Of a stretch of DNA of 36,162 nucleotides, positions 1 to 7,454 are shown one piece after another. Position numbers and translations under genes: made by a program. The notes beneath the pieces are model-generated. The model saw only the letters and a list, made by a program, of their open reading frames with translations. It was not told where the DNA came from and made no database searches. Numbering within the stretch: position 1 is the stretch's first letter; each line of letters starts with the position of its first letter. Origin of the DNA: an uncultured Elusimicrobium sp. (GTDB lineage: Bacteria; Elusimicrobiota; Elusimicrobia; Elusimicrobiales; Elusimicrobiaceae); the NCBI GenBank assembly GCA_902797165.1, contig CADBRU010000010.1:1-36162 (forward strand), read 5' to 3'.

Positions 1-79
1 CAACCGGGGATCCATCAGTCATAAGGAAAAACAACCTTTATAACAACTGGATTGCCGGTCCACGCCGGCAATGACAAAT
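1..79 (+). repeat. Palindromic pilin-leader repeat, copy A (left part cut by window edge)
   Basis: A hairpin with arms ATTGCCGG (50-57) and CCGGCAAT (64-71) lies just upstream of the first pilin gene and is followed by ATGACA. From about 20 to the pilin start, the sequence aligns closely with 7562-7640 upstream of the pilin remnant: a shared ATAAGGAAAAAC segment, AACTGGAT, the hairpin, then ATGACAAATTAAATAAA and a Shine-Dalgarno. The hairpin bases differ between the two copies but pairing is kept. The left half of the element seen in copy B is only partly recognisable here because the window starts inside it. Confidence 0.75.
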
Positions 80-97
80 TAAATAAAAGGAGAAAAT

Positions 98-631
98 ATG
101 TACAAAAACAAAAGAGCATTTACGCTTATTGAATTATTGGTAGTCGTACTTATTATCGGCATTTTATCTGCTATTGCCTTGCCGCAATATACCAAAGCGG
201 TACAAAAAGCACGGTTGGCAGAAGTGGCTGTCCGTCTAAAATCTTTGGAACAAGCTGTTGATTTATATGTATTGGAAAATGGCTTTCCGAGTATTGGTGA
301 AGTAGTGGATCTGTTTGATGTAAATCCGGATTTAACCGGCGGATTAACGAAGAAAACAGATGAGTGTGAAAGTGGGTCTTCAGCTTATGGTTCAAAATAT
401 GCTTGGTATAAAGTGTGGTGCACCGCCGGCGGTTGTTATTTTAAGATTTTTTATTCAAAAAGTGGCAATCCTATATGTAGCACTCCGGATAATGATTTGA
501 TGTGGATTGAGCGTGCTTATAATAAAACAAGCGGCTGGGCAACAGGGGTCTGTACTTATGGCTCTCAAGATACTAAAGATGGTCCGGGTCTTTGTAGTGT
601 ATTTACCGGATATCGTGCGGATCGCGACTAA
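98..631 (+). CDS. Type IV pilin-like protein (prepilin-type N-terminal methylation domain)
   Basis: This is a 177-residue prepilin-like protein. After a short basic leader (MYKNKRA) comes the class III signal FTLIELL with Glu at +5, then a long hydrophobic helix (residues 8-30) as in type IV pilins and type II secretion pseudopilins. The residue before the presumed cleavage site is Ala, where Gly is usual. The C-terminal half is unlike known pilins I recognise and contains six cysteines, which could form disulfides in the exported protein. AGGAG lies 5-9 nt before the ATG. No pilus assembly gene is adjacent, so this is a solitary cassette. Its first 35 mature residues nearly match the pilin at 24285-24752. 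Pilin subunit, minor pilin and pseudopilin roles cannot be separated from the sequence. Confidence 0.9.
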   Translation: MYKNKRAFTLIELLVVVLIIGILSAIALPQYTKAVQKARLAEVAVRLKSLEQAVDLYVLENGFPSIGEVVDLFDVNPDLTGGLTKKTDECESGSSAYGSKYAWYKVWCTAGGCYFKIFYSKSGNPICSTPDNDLMWIERAYNKTSGWATGVCTYGSQDTKDGPGLCSVFTGYRADRD

Positions 632-633
632 TC

Positions 634-670
634 AAAAAATACCCCGGGTTTATTTCCTGGGGTATTTTTT
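634..670. terminator. Bidirectional intrinsic terminator after the pilin
   Basis: Arms AATACCCCGGG and CCTGGGGTATT form an 11-bp stem with one G-T wobble and a 7-nt loop. It is flanked by A-runs on the left and T-runs on the right, so it can end the pilin (plus) and the YtxH-like gene (minus). Confidence 0.85.
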
Positions 671-679
671 GTAAAACAC

Positions 680-1027
680 TTATCTAATTTTTTTGGCGGC
701 CTTTTCAAAAGCATCGGCGGTTTTTTCACGTAGTTCACCGATTTTTTCTTGCGCTTGTTCCTTTAGTTCCACTGCTTTTTCGGAAACTTTTTCTTTCATT
801 TCAAGCGCTTTTTCTTTGGCAGATTCGGCCTTGGCGGAAAATTTTTCGCGCAGTTCTTTGGTGCGATCTTCCAATTCGTCTTTTCCGTCCTCATAGGTTT
901 CTTTGGCCCATTTTTTTACTTTTTTTCGGGTCGTTTCACCTTTGGCCGGGGCGTACATTACGCCGATTACCGCACCGATCAAAGCGCCCAGTATAAAAGT
1001 AGATAGAGAATTACATTTGTTGCACAT
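680..1027 (-). CDS. YtxH domain-containing small membrane-associated protein
   Basis: This 115-residue protein has a hydrophobic N-terminal segment (about residues 9-26, rich in Gly, Ala and Ile) followed by APAKGETTRKK. That layout is typical of the YtxH family, whose members are often linked to general or envelope stress. The remainder is a highly charged Lys/Glu/Ala-rich helix of about 75 residues, probably a coiled coil resembling apolipoprotein/LEA-like repeats. GGGAGG stands 8-13 nt before the ATG. The biochemical role of the family is not established. It is transcribed divergently from nfnB. Confidence 0.8.
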   Translation of the reverse strand: MCNKCNSLSTFILGALIGAVIGVMYAPAKGETTRKKVKKWAKETYEDGKDELEDRTKELREKFSAKAESAKEKALEMKEKVSEKAVELKEQAQEKIGELREKTADAFEKAAKKIR

Positions 1028-1091
1028 AATTTTACCTCCCGGATATGTAATTATATATATTGTATAACAATTTTTAGGCTTTTCAATATAC

Positions 1092-1097
1092 TATAAT
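1092..1097 (+). promoter_or_regulatory. Candidate -10 box for nfnBA
   Basis: TATAAT lies about 50 nt before the nfnB start in an AT-rich divergent intergenic region. The -35 (TTTTTA near 1071) is weak and poorly spaced, so the call rests mainly on the -10. Confidence 0.4.
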
Positions 1098-1149
1098 ATA
1101 GCAGAGAAACCGATTTTTTACCAGTACCAATTTTATTTAGGAGATTTTT

Positions 1150-2538
1150 ATGCCAAACCCCAGTTCCCCGCGCCAAAACGGCCAAGCCCAATCGCCCGCC
1201 GTGCGCCGTACTAATTTTGAAGAAGTTGCCAAAAGTTTAACCAAACAAGAAGCCTTGCTGGAGGCGGAGCGTTGTTTGCACTGCCCAACGCATCCGTGTC
1301 AAAATTCCTGTCCGGTGGGAGTACATATCCCTGATTTTATTGCGGCGGTAAAAGAGGATAATATCGGCAAGGCCGCCTCTGAAATTATGAAAACCAGTTT
1401 ACTGCCCGCCATTTGCGGCCGCGTTTGCCCGCAAGAAAAACATTGTGAAGGGCATTGTGTACTGAAAGCCAAATTCGGCTCTGTAAATATCGGTGGACTG
1501 GAAAGATACACCGCCGATACCGCCCGCGCGCAAGGGGTACTCAAAGCACCGGTCCCGGCGGCAAATACCGGTAAAAAAGTGGTGTGCATCGGGTCAGGGC
1601 CGTCTTCTTTGGCATGTGCGGCCGAACTGCGCCGCGCCGGACATGATGTAACGGTACTGGAGGCGCTGCACGCCTATGGCGGAGTACTCCGCTACGGAAT
1701 ACCCTCCTTCCGTTTGCCGCGCGAAGTAATCAATAAAGAAGTGGAAACAGTGCAATCTATGGGCGTACATTTTAAAACCGATGTACTGGTGGGCGCTACC
1801 GTTAAACTGGCAGATTTACGTAAAGAATATGACGCAATATATATCGGTTCGGGGGCGGGGCTGCCGATGATGCTGGGTATCCCCGGGGAAAATGCGGTCG
1901 GCGTATACAGCGCCAATGAATTTTTAACCCGCATTAATTTAATGCAAGCCTATAAATTCCCGCAAACCGACACCCCGATTCAAGTGGGTAAACATGTAAT
2001 TGTGCTGGGCGGCGGAAACAGTGCTATGGACGCGGCACGTTGCGCGATGCGTCTGCAACCGCAGAGCGTTACGATTGCCTACCGCAGAAGCCGCGAAGAA
2101 ATGCCCGCCCGGGCCGCCGAGGTGGAACACGCACAAGAAGAAAGCGTGCAATTTGAATTTTTAGTGACTCCCAAAGAAGTAGTCAAAGATGAAAACAACC
2201 GCGTAACGGGACTTCGTTGCACGCGCAATGAACTAGGTGAGCCGGACGCCAAAGGCCGCCGCCGGCCGGTGGAAATACCGGGTTCGGAATTTGTCATGCC
2301 GGCTGATACCATTATTGTGGCTATCGGACAGCGCCCCAATCCGACCATTTCCAAAACCACACCGGATTTGAAAGTAACCGAGCGCGGTGTCATTGAACTA
2401 AACGACAAAGGGGAAACCTCCTTGCCCGGTGTATTTGCGGGAGGAGATATTATCCGCGGCGGGGCAACGGTGCTGCTGGCTATGAAAGACGGTATTGAAG
2501 CCGCACAAAAAATAAATGCCTATTTAGAGGGGAAATAG
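1150..2538 (+). CDS. nfnB: NADPH-dependent ferredoxin:NADP+ oxidoreductase large subunit (GltA/NfnB-like)
   Basis: This 462-residue flavoprotein has the size and order of the GltA (glutamate synthase small chain)/NfnB family. An N-terminal cysteine-rich region (residues 43-55 and 89-103, CLHCPTHPCQNSC and CGRVCPQEKHCEGHC) binds Fe-S clusters. It is followed by an FAD-binding Rossmann motif (GSGPSSLACAAELRRAG, about residue 149) and an NADP-binding motif (GGGNSAMDAARCAMR, about residue 287). The next gene, 1 nt downstream, is an NfnA/HydG-like FAD and [2Fe-2S] subunit and no glutamate synthase large subunit is adjacent. The pair is therefore best read as electron-bifurcating NfnAB (ferredoxin + NADH + 2 NADP+), common in fermenters. 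TTTAGGAG precedes the ATG. A role as the GltA subunit of glutamate synthase remains possible. Confidence 0.88.
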   Translation: MPNPSSPRQNGQAQSPAVRRTNFEEVAKSLTKQEALLEAERCLHCPTHPCQNSCPVGVHIPDFIAAVKEDNIGKAASEIMKTSLLPAICGRVCPQEKHCEGHCVLKAKFGSVNIGGLERYTADTARAQGVLKAPVPAANTGKKVVCIGSGPSSLACAAELRRAGHDVTVLEALHAYGGVLRYGIPSFRLPREVINKEVETVQSMGVHFKTDVLVGATVKLADLRKEYDAIYIGSGAGLPMMLGIPGENAVGVYSANEFLTRINLMQAYKFPQTDTPIQVGKHVIVLGGGNSAMDAARCAMRLQPQSVTIAYRRSREEMPARAAEVEHAQEESVQFEFLVTPKEVVKDENNRVTGLRCTRNELGEPDAKGRRRPVEIPGSEFVMPADTIIVAIGQRPNPTISKTTPDLKVTERGVIELNDKGETSLPGVFAGGDIIRGGATVLLAMKDGIEAAQKINAYLEGK

Positions 2539-2539
2539 T

Positions 2540-3394
2540 ATGCAAGAAAATGAAATTTTAGTCAAAGAACAATTAAATGACGTTGTAATGAAATTTGTGA
2601 TTTACAAACCCTTAATAGCGCACGCGGCCAAGGCCGGACAGTTTGTTATTTTGCGCGGGCGCGAAGGCGGAGAGCGCGTGCCGGTTACGCTGGTAGATTG
2701 GGACGAAAAAAAGGGTACGATTACCGTTATTATCCAATCTATCGGCAAATCTACTTTTATGTTTAATTCGCTAAAACAGGGCGACAGTTTCTTAAACATT
2801 TTAGGTCCGCTCGGCACTGCGGTAGAAATGAAAAATTACGGTACGGTGGCGGTAATCGGCGGCGGGGTAGGTATTGCCGAAGTTTATCCAATTGCCAAAG
2901 CACTTAAAGCCGCGGGCAATAAAGTAATTTCTATCTTAGGCGCGCGCACCAAAAATTTATTGATTTTGGAAAACGAAATGCGTGCGGTTTCCGATCAGAC
3001 CATTTGTTGTACCGACGACGGCTCTTACGGTCAAAAAGGTATGGTGACCGATGCTTTGCGTGCATGCGTACAAAGCGGAGAGAAAATTCAGGCCGGCTTT
3101 GTGATTGGGCCGATTCCCATGATGAAATTTACGTCTAAACTTATGGTGGAACTGGGTGTAGAGCCGTATGCCAGTTTGAACCCCATTATGTTAGACGGTA
3201 CCGGGATGTGCGGATGTTGCCGCGTAACGGTGGAAGGCAAAGTGCGTTTTGCCTGTGTGGAAGGGCCGATGTTCCCGGCGCGTACCATTGATTTTGACGA
3301 ACTGATCCGCCGCACGGGTGAATATAAAACCCTAGAAAAACAAGCCGTGGAAAAATTTGAAAAAGATCACGCTTGTAAACTGGGGCTACATTAA
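2540..3394 (+). CDS. nfnA: Sulfide dehydrogenase/dihydroorotate dehydrogenase electron-transfer-like subunit (NfnA)
   Basis: The 284-residue protein resembles the ferredoxin-NADP+ reductase-like subunits PyrK and NfnA. An N-terminal FAD barrel includes KAGQFVILRG (about residue 31). A NAD-binding fold starts at VIGGGVGIAEVYPIAKAL (about residue 105). A C-terminal cysteine cluster, DGTGMCGCCRVTV followed by a fourth Cys in FACVEGP (about residues 219-240), is the expected [2Fe-2S] ligand set. The gene begins one base after the nfnB stop, so the two are probably translated together as the NfnAB complex. The order here is large subunit first. Confidence 0.88.
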   Translation: MQENEILVKEQLNDVVMKFVIYKPLIAHAAKAGQFVILRGREGGERVPVTLVDWDEKKGTITVIIQSIGKSTFMFNSLKQGDSFLNILGPLGTAVEMKNYGTVAVIGGGVGIAEVYPIAKALKAAGNKVISILGARTKNLLILENEMRAVSDQTICCTDDGSYGQKGMVTDALRACVQSGEKIQAGFVIGPIPMMKFTSKLMVELGVEPYASLNPIMLDGTGMCGCCRVTVEGKVRFACVEGPMFPARTIDFDELIRRTGEYKTLEKQAVEKFEKDHACKLGLH

Positions 3395-3418
3395 TAAATT
3401 TTCTAACCTTAAAATGGG

Positions 3419-3448
3419 TTGACCCAGTGGTAAAAAGTCTGCTATGAT
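3419..3448 (+). promoter_or_regulatory. Sigma70-type promoter of the pal-cpoB-tolB operon
   Basis: TTGACC at 3419-3424 and TATGAT at 3443-3448 are separated by 18 nt, and the -10 is extended (TGCTATGAT). The presumed start of transcription is about 35-40 nt before the pal ATG. GTATT (3471-3475) and AATAC (3483-3487) can pair and would place the ACGGAG ribosome site in the loop. Confidence 0.75.
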
Positions 3449-3490
3449 GTATAGGTAGAAAAAATTAGTTGTATTACGGAGAAATACTAC

Positions 3491-4015
3491 ATGAAAAACT
3501 TGTTAAAAGTGACCTTAGTTCTCGCCTTGGCTGCCGGTTTAACCGCCTGCAAAAAGAACGTCAAGGACGATGCCAATGCCGATCTGTTGGCCAATGGTAA
3601 CAATAATGTAACCGCCGCGGAAATGGTGTTAGAAGAAGAAACCACCATTACCGAAGATATTTCTGCCCAAGTGGGTTTAGGTGTGGTACATTTTGCGTTG
3701 GATAAATCTGCTTTAACCGCCGAAGCGCGCAAAGTAGTGGAAGCCAATGCCAAAGCCATTAAAGCCGTCGGTTCCAACTACACCGTAGTAGTAGAAGGTA
3801 ACTGCGATGACAGAGGAACCATTGCTTATAATATTGCCTTAGGTGAAAAAAGAGCCAACGAAGTAAAGGCCTATTATGTTCGCTTAGGTATTCCGGCTGA
3901 AAAAATCAGCACCGTTTCTTATGGTAAAGAAAAACCGGTTTGCTATGAATCTACTCAAGCATGCTGGGCCAAGAACCGCCGCGCTGATACGATCTTAACT
4001 GCGTCAGCCAACTAA
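3491..4015 (+). CDS. pal: Peptidoglycan-associated lipoprotein Pal (OmpA-C domain)
   Basis: Pal is an outer-membrane lipoprotein that grips peptidoglycan non-covalently and works with the Tol proteins in outer-membrane invagination. The 174-residue protein starts with a lipoprotein signal ending LTAC (lipidated Cys20), then an Asp/Asn/Thr-rich linker, then an OmpA-C domain from about residue 72. Family landmarks are clear: VHFALDKSALT, EGNCDDRGTIAYN, ALGEKRANEVK and AKNRRAD. The usual EGHCDERGT reads EGNCDDRGT here, so a His in the peptidoglycan-binding segment is replaced by Asn. It leads an operon with cpoB and tolB, and tolQRA is not in this window. Confidence 0.95.
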   Translation: MKNLLKVTLVLALAAGLTACKKNVKDDANADLLANGNNNVTAAEMVLEEETTITEDISAQVGLGVVHFALDKSALTAEARKVVEANAKAIKAVGSNYTVVVEGNCDDRGTIAYNIALGEKRANEVKAYYVRLGIPAEKISTVSYGKEKPVCYESTQACWAKNRRADTILTASAN

Positions 4016-4024
4016 TTATTTGAA

Positions 4025-4086
4025 AAGAGGCCCAAACCCATGAACAAGAAATTATATCTCTTATGTTTAGGCGGTTTGGGCCTTTT
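4025..4086 (+). promoter_or_regulatory. Inverted repeat enclosing the cpoB ribosome site and start codon
   Basis: AGGCCCAAACC (4028-4038) is a perfect 11-nt reverse complement of GGTTTGGGCCT (4073-4083). One G-T and two A-T pairs extend the stem outward. The arms bracket the cpoB ATG (4040), and the left arm includes the AGAGG ribosome site. In mRNA this stem would hide the initiation region. The right arm runs into TTTT, giving a terminator-like look as well, although the 34-nt loop is long for an intrinsic terminator. Confidence 0.6.
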
Positions 4087-4729
4087 GTTGTCCGGTTGTA
4101 TTGCCAGTGAAAGAGACATGGGTGCTTTGAAACTCCAACTCAAAGAACTCAACGAAACGCTTGCAATTATGCAAAATAACCAAGCGGAACTGGCCAGCAA
4201 AATGGATGAATTAAATCAAAATTTAGGCGTATCCAATGAAAATCTATCCCAATTAGATGCGCAAATTGTAGATTTATCTTCCAAGTTAGATGATATCAAT
4301 GCCTTTGTGAAAGGCAATCAAACTCCCGAAGAAGAAACCGAACAAAAGCAAGCCTTACTTCCTTCCGAAATTTTTAATGAAGCAACCAGCCATTTAAATA
4401 AACAAGCCTATGATATGGCAGAGGCCGGTTTTAAACTGTATATTGAAAAATATCCGGAAGGGGAAAATATACAACAGGCTTATATTTCTTTAGGGGATGC
4501 TTATGCAGCGCAAGGCCAAAGCAAACAGGCGGCCATTGCGTATGCAACGGTACTTCAAAAATTTCCGAAAAGTAAATTAACTGCTACGGCGCGTCTTAAA
4601 TATGCGCGCAGTATTATTCCTTTAGGCAAGACGGAAGAAGCCAAACGCTATCTTAATTCCGTCGTGTTAGACTTCGCTCGTTCTCCCGAAGCCCGGCTGG
4701 CCAAAGAAGAATTGGCTAAACTTAAATAA
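4040..4729 (+). CDS. cpoB: Tol-Pal system protein CpoB/YbgF-like, predicted lipoprotein
   Basis: This 229-residue envelope protein has the CpoB architecture. A signal sequence ending LSGC gives a predicted lipidated Cys20. Residues ~25-95 form a heptad-rich coiled coil (ALKLQLKELNETL... to DDINAF), and residues ~110-229 form TPR repeats (SHLNKQAYDMAEAGFKLYIE, AYISLGDAYAAQGQSKQAA, LKYARSIIPLGKTEEA). E. coli CpoB is a soluble periplasmic protein that links outer-membrane constriction with septal peptidoglycan synthesis. A lipobox would anchor this version in a membrane. It follows pal by 24 nt and ends 2 nt before tolB. Confidence 0.88.
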   Translation: MNKKLYLLCLGGLGLLLSGCIASERDMGALKLQLKELNETLAIMQNNQAELASKMDELNQNLGVSNENLSQLDAQIVDLSSKLDDINAFVKGNQTPEEETEQKQALLPSEIFNEATSHLNKQAYDMAEAGFKLYIEKYPEGENIQQAYISLGDAYAAQGQSKQAAIAYATVLQKFPKSKLTATARLKYARSIIPLGKTEEAKRYLNSVVLDFARSPEARLAKEELAKLK

Positions 4730-4731
4730 TC

Positions 4732-6021
4732 ATGCTTAAGAAATATTTTATTTTATGCTGCTTGCTGCTTGGCGGCAGTTTGCTTTTTGCTGCACCTAAA
4801 ACCGATGTGTATATCGGTATTACGTCTTCCGGCGGTAAGAAATTACCCATTATTGCCATGCCGCAATTTATTGCCAAAGATGAAGCCTCTGAGCAAGCGG
4901 CCAAAACTATTCACCAAACTTTACGCGCCGATATTTTGGCTTCTCGTTATTTTGATGTTGCTACGGACGGGCCGGATTTCCGCCCGGAGGAACTTTCCAA
5001 TACCTTAAAAAGTTGGCGCAAACACCATGCTCAATATTTAATCGGCGGCAGCGTCTCGTATGCAGAGCCGTATTATACGATTAATTTATATGTGTATGAC
5101 GTTGTTACTCAAGCGCCGGTATATCCCAAATCTTTCCGCGGAAACGAATCAAGTCTGCGCCGCTTGGCACACATTGCGGCGGACCGTATTATTCAAACCC
5201 TGACCGGGCACCGCGGTATTGCCGATACCAAGATTGCATTTTCCAATAACTCTACCAAACATAAAGAAATTTACATGGTAGATTATGACGGGGAAAATTT
5301 AAAGAAATTAACGAACGATAAAAGCATTGCCCTCTTGCCGCGGTGGAGTAAAGACGGACGTATTTATTACACCACATACAGATATAAAAACCCGGATATT
5401 TTTGCCATTGATTTAAAGGCCGGCAAAATCGCACCAATTGTCATGCGCAAAGGGTTGGCTTTGATCGGCGGGGTGTCTCCGGACGGGCATGCTTTAGTCT
5501 TTACCAGTTCCACAGGTCCCAACCCCAGTGTATATATTTACAATTTGGAAACCGGAGAGCGCAAACAAATTACCAACAAACAATCGGTGGACGGTTCTCC
5601 GTCTTATTCTCCGGACGGAAAATATATTACATTTGTATCTAACCGCGCCGGAAATCCGCAAATTTACGTGATGGATTTAGAGACCGGACATACGCGTCCG
5701 CTCACCAAAACCTTTAACTGGTCAGATAGCCCGCAATGGTCTCCCACCGGGGAATGGATTGTATTTGCCGGACGCGAAAGCCCGTATCATCCGTTTGATA
5801 TTTTCCTGGTAGATTTAACGGGTACGCAACTACGCCGTTTGACCACCGATGCGGGATCTAACGAAGACCCCACTTGGTCTCCGGACGGACGGTTTATTGC
5901 TTTTACCAGCACGCGAGACGGCGGCCGGCGCAAATTATATGTCATGGATGCAGACGGTAGCGCTCCGCATTTAATTGCCAATTTGCCGGGTGATACATTT
6001 ACGCCGCATTGGTCATTCTGA
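4732..6021 (+). CDS. tolB: Tol-Pal system beta-propeller protein TolB
   Basis: TolB is the periplasmic protein that cycles between Pal and TolA. The 429-residue product has a Sec signal peptide (MLKKYFILCCLLLGGSLLFA, cleavage near Ala20-Ala21). An alpha/beta N-terminal domain (about residues 25-165) follows, with IAMPQF and the HAQYLIGGSVSYAEPY strand segment. The rest is a WD40-like/PD40 propeller with repeated SPDG blades (SYSPDGKYITFVSNRAG, WSPDGRFIAFTSTRDGG). It starts only 2 nt after the cpoB stop, so translation is probably coupled. The gene order pal-cpoB-tolB is rearranged relative to tolB-pal-cpoB of Proteobacteria. Confidence 0.95.
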   Translation: MLKKYFILCCLLLGGSLLFAAPKTDVYIGITSSGGKKLPIIAMPQFIAKDEASEQAAKTIHQTLRADILASRYFDVATDGPDFRPEELSNTLKSWRKHHAQYLIGGSVSYAEPYYTINLYVYDVVTQAPVYPKSFRGNESSLRRLAHIAADRIIQTLTGHRGIADTKIAFSNNSTKHKEIYMVDYDGENLKKLTNDKSIALLPRWSKDGRIYYTTYRYKNPDIFAIDLKAGKIAPIVMRKGLALIGGVSPDGHALVFTSSTGPNPSVYIYNLETGERKQITNKQSVDGSPSYSPDGKYITFVSNRAGNPQIYVMDLETGHTRPLTKTFNWSDSPQWSPTGEWIVFAGRESPYHPFDIFLVDLTGTQLRRLTTDAGSNEDPTWSPDGRFIAFTSTRDGGRRKLYVMDADGSAPHLIANLPGDTFTPHWSF

Positions 6022-6035
6022 TTTAGTGTAATGTA

Positions 6036-6063
6036 AAAAGCCACAACGAAAGTTGTGGCTTTT
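6036..6063. terminator. Bidirectional terminator between tolB and the CBS-domain gene
   Basis: A perfect 12-bp stem (AAAAGCCACAAC / GTTGTGGCTTTT) with a GAAA tetraloop has A-rich left and T-rich right flanks. It serves both convergent genes. Confidence 0.92.
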
Positions 6064-6078
6064 TGTTGTTTGATTTAA

Positions 6079-7392
6079 TTAAATCTTCGTAACCAGCATT
6101 TCCATTAATTTTTGCCGGCGGAATTTGCGCGCGGCTAAACGCAGTCCGTTTGCATTGACCGCTTCAGAGGCGGCGAGTGGATGACCGGCTTGCGCTTCGG
6201 CCCATTGTTGCGCCGTTTGTGTATCGGGTAAATTTTCCGGAAGTGGCAATTCCAGTTGCTTAAACACATCTGCCATTTTGGCGGTTGCGCTGACCACAAG
6301 GCCGTCTCCGAACGGACGGATGTAGGCGGGGAAAAAGTCATACTCGTCTTCAATTTCACCCACCATTTCTTCAAAAATATCCTCTAAGGTCAAAATACCG
6401 GTAATTTTATCATCATCGGTTACCAAACAAATATGTTGCTTGGCTTTCATCAGTTGCTCAAGCGCCGAAGAAATAATGGTGTCTTCATCGAGGCGCAAAA
6501 TCGGACGCAGAATAGAGCGTGTGGTGGGAGATTTGCCTTGTGCAGCGGTTTTGGTGGCATTAAAAATATCTTTGAAATTTAAATATCCGATAATACTTTG
6601 TTTATCCTCGGGATTTTCATACACGGGAAAGCGTGTGTGCATATCCAAATGTGCTTTGATAAAGGTTTCGGCAATCGTATCATTGGCATAAAGCATATAC
6701 ACTTGATCAAGCGGCACTTGAATTTCTTTAATTTGCCGCACGCAAAACATAGCACTGGAAAGCACGATTTTTTCTTCCGCTTTGCCGAACAAGCGCGAGT
6801 TAGAGGCAATGGCCACGGAGGCGCGCAAATCGGCCATGGCGGCTTTTTGTGCCTCTTTCGGGTCTGTATTTTTACGCAATGTTTTGCGGGTACAAAAACC
6901 GACAATATCTTCCATGACACGCACAATCGGAAAAAGAAATTTATAGATAACCCGCATATAAGGGGATATGGATAATACGACCCATTCTTTATTTTTAAGA
7001 GCAAAACTCTTGGGGGTCAGTTCGGCAAATACAATGGTAAAAAAACTCAACGGAATAACTACCAAAACCATGGCCAATATATGGGCAAGATGCGGATGTA
7101 AATGTAAAGTGTTTTGTAATAAAGGGGTGAACCACTTATCCGCATCAGACCCGCCGATGGCCGCGGCCACCGAACCTACTAATGTAATGCCGATCTGAAT
7201 GGTTGCCAAACTGCCTTCTATATGGTCTTTCATATAGAGGGCACTTTCGGATCCCTTCTTTTTTTCTTGGGCCAAAATGGAAAGTTTGGTGCGCGAAATA
7301 GAAGCAAGAGCCATTTCGTAGGCGGCTAACAATGCATTGCATGCTAGCATTAGCAGAATGATCAATAAAGTGATTAAGGTCATTACGGTCAT
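6079..7392 (-). CDS. CNNM/DUF21 and CBS-domain membrane protein (hemolysin C/CorC family)
   Basis: The 437-residue protein has an N-terminal CNNM (DUF21) membrane domain with hydrophobic helices at about residues 3-28, 64-82 and 103-130, including FAELTPKS, a family hallmark. A tandem CBS pair follows (about residues 215-340: TRFPVYENPEDKQSIIGYLN; ICLVTDDDKITGILTLEDIF). A CorC/HlyC C-terminal domain comes last (about residues 355-437). Relatives are implicated in Mg2+/Co2+ efflux or sensing; the old name hemolysin is not evidence for toxicity. An extended -10 ends 7 nt before the ATG and there is no Shine-Dalgarno, so a leaderless transcript is likely. Confidence 0.9.
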   Translation of the reverse strand: MTVMTLITLLIILLMLACNALLAAYEMALASISRTKLSILAQEKKKGSESALYMKDHIEGSLATIQIGITLVGSVAAAIGGSDADKWFTPLLQNTLHLHPHLAHILAMVLVVIPLSFFTIVFAELTPKSFALKNKEWVVLSISPYMRVIYKFLFPIVRVMEDIVGFCTRKTLRKNTDPKEAQKAAMADLRASVAIASNSRLFGKAEEKIVLSSAMFCVRQIKEIQVPLDQVYMLYANDTIAETFIKAHLDMHTRFPVYENPEDKQSIIGYLNFKDIFNATKTAAQGKSPTTRSILRPILRLDEDTIISSALEQLMKAKQHICLVTDDDKITGILTLEDIFEEMVGEIEDEYDFFPAYIRPFGDGLVVSATAKMADVFKQLELPLPENLPDTQTAQQWAEAQAGHPLAASEAVNANGLRLAARKFRRQKLMEMLVTKI

Positions 7393-7399
7393 TACTGTT

Positions 7400-7408
7400 A
7401 GTGTAGCA
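7400..7408 (-). promoter_or_regulatory. Extended -10 immediately before the CNNM/CBS gene (leaderless candidate)
   Basis: Read on the minus strand, TGCTACACT is followed by only 7 nt (AACAGTA) and then the ATG at 7392. Transcription would then begin at or next to the start codon. No -35 or ribosome site is evident. Confidence 0.5.
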
Positions 7409-7454
7409 AATCAGACGGACGTGTTTCAAAAATCTCGTAATTTATAAAATTTTT

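Noticed and set aside
6079..7392. Toxin/hemolysin function for the CBS-domain membrane protein
   Set aside because: The domain layout is CNNM-CBS-CorC; the hemolysin label is historical and no pore-forming feature is visible.
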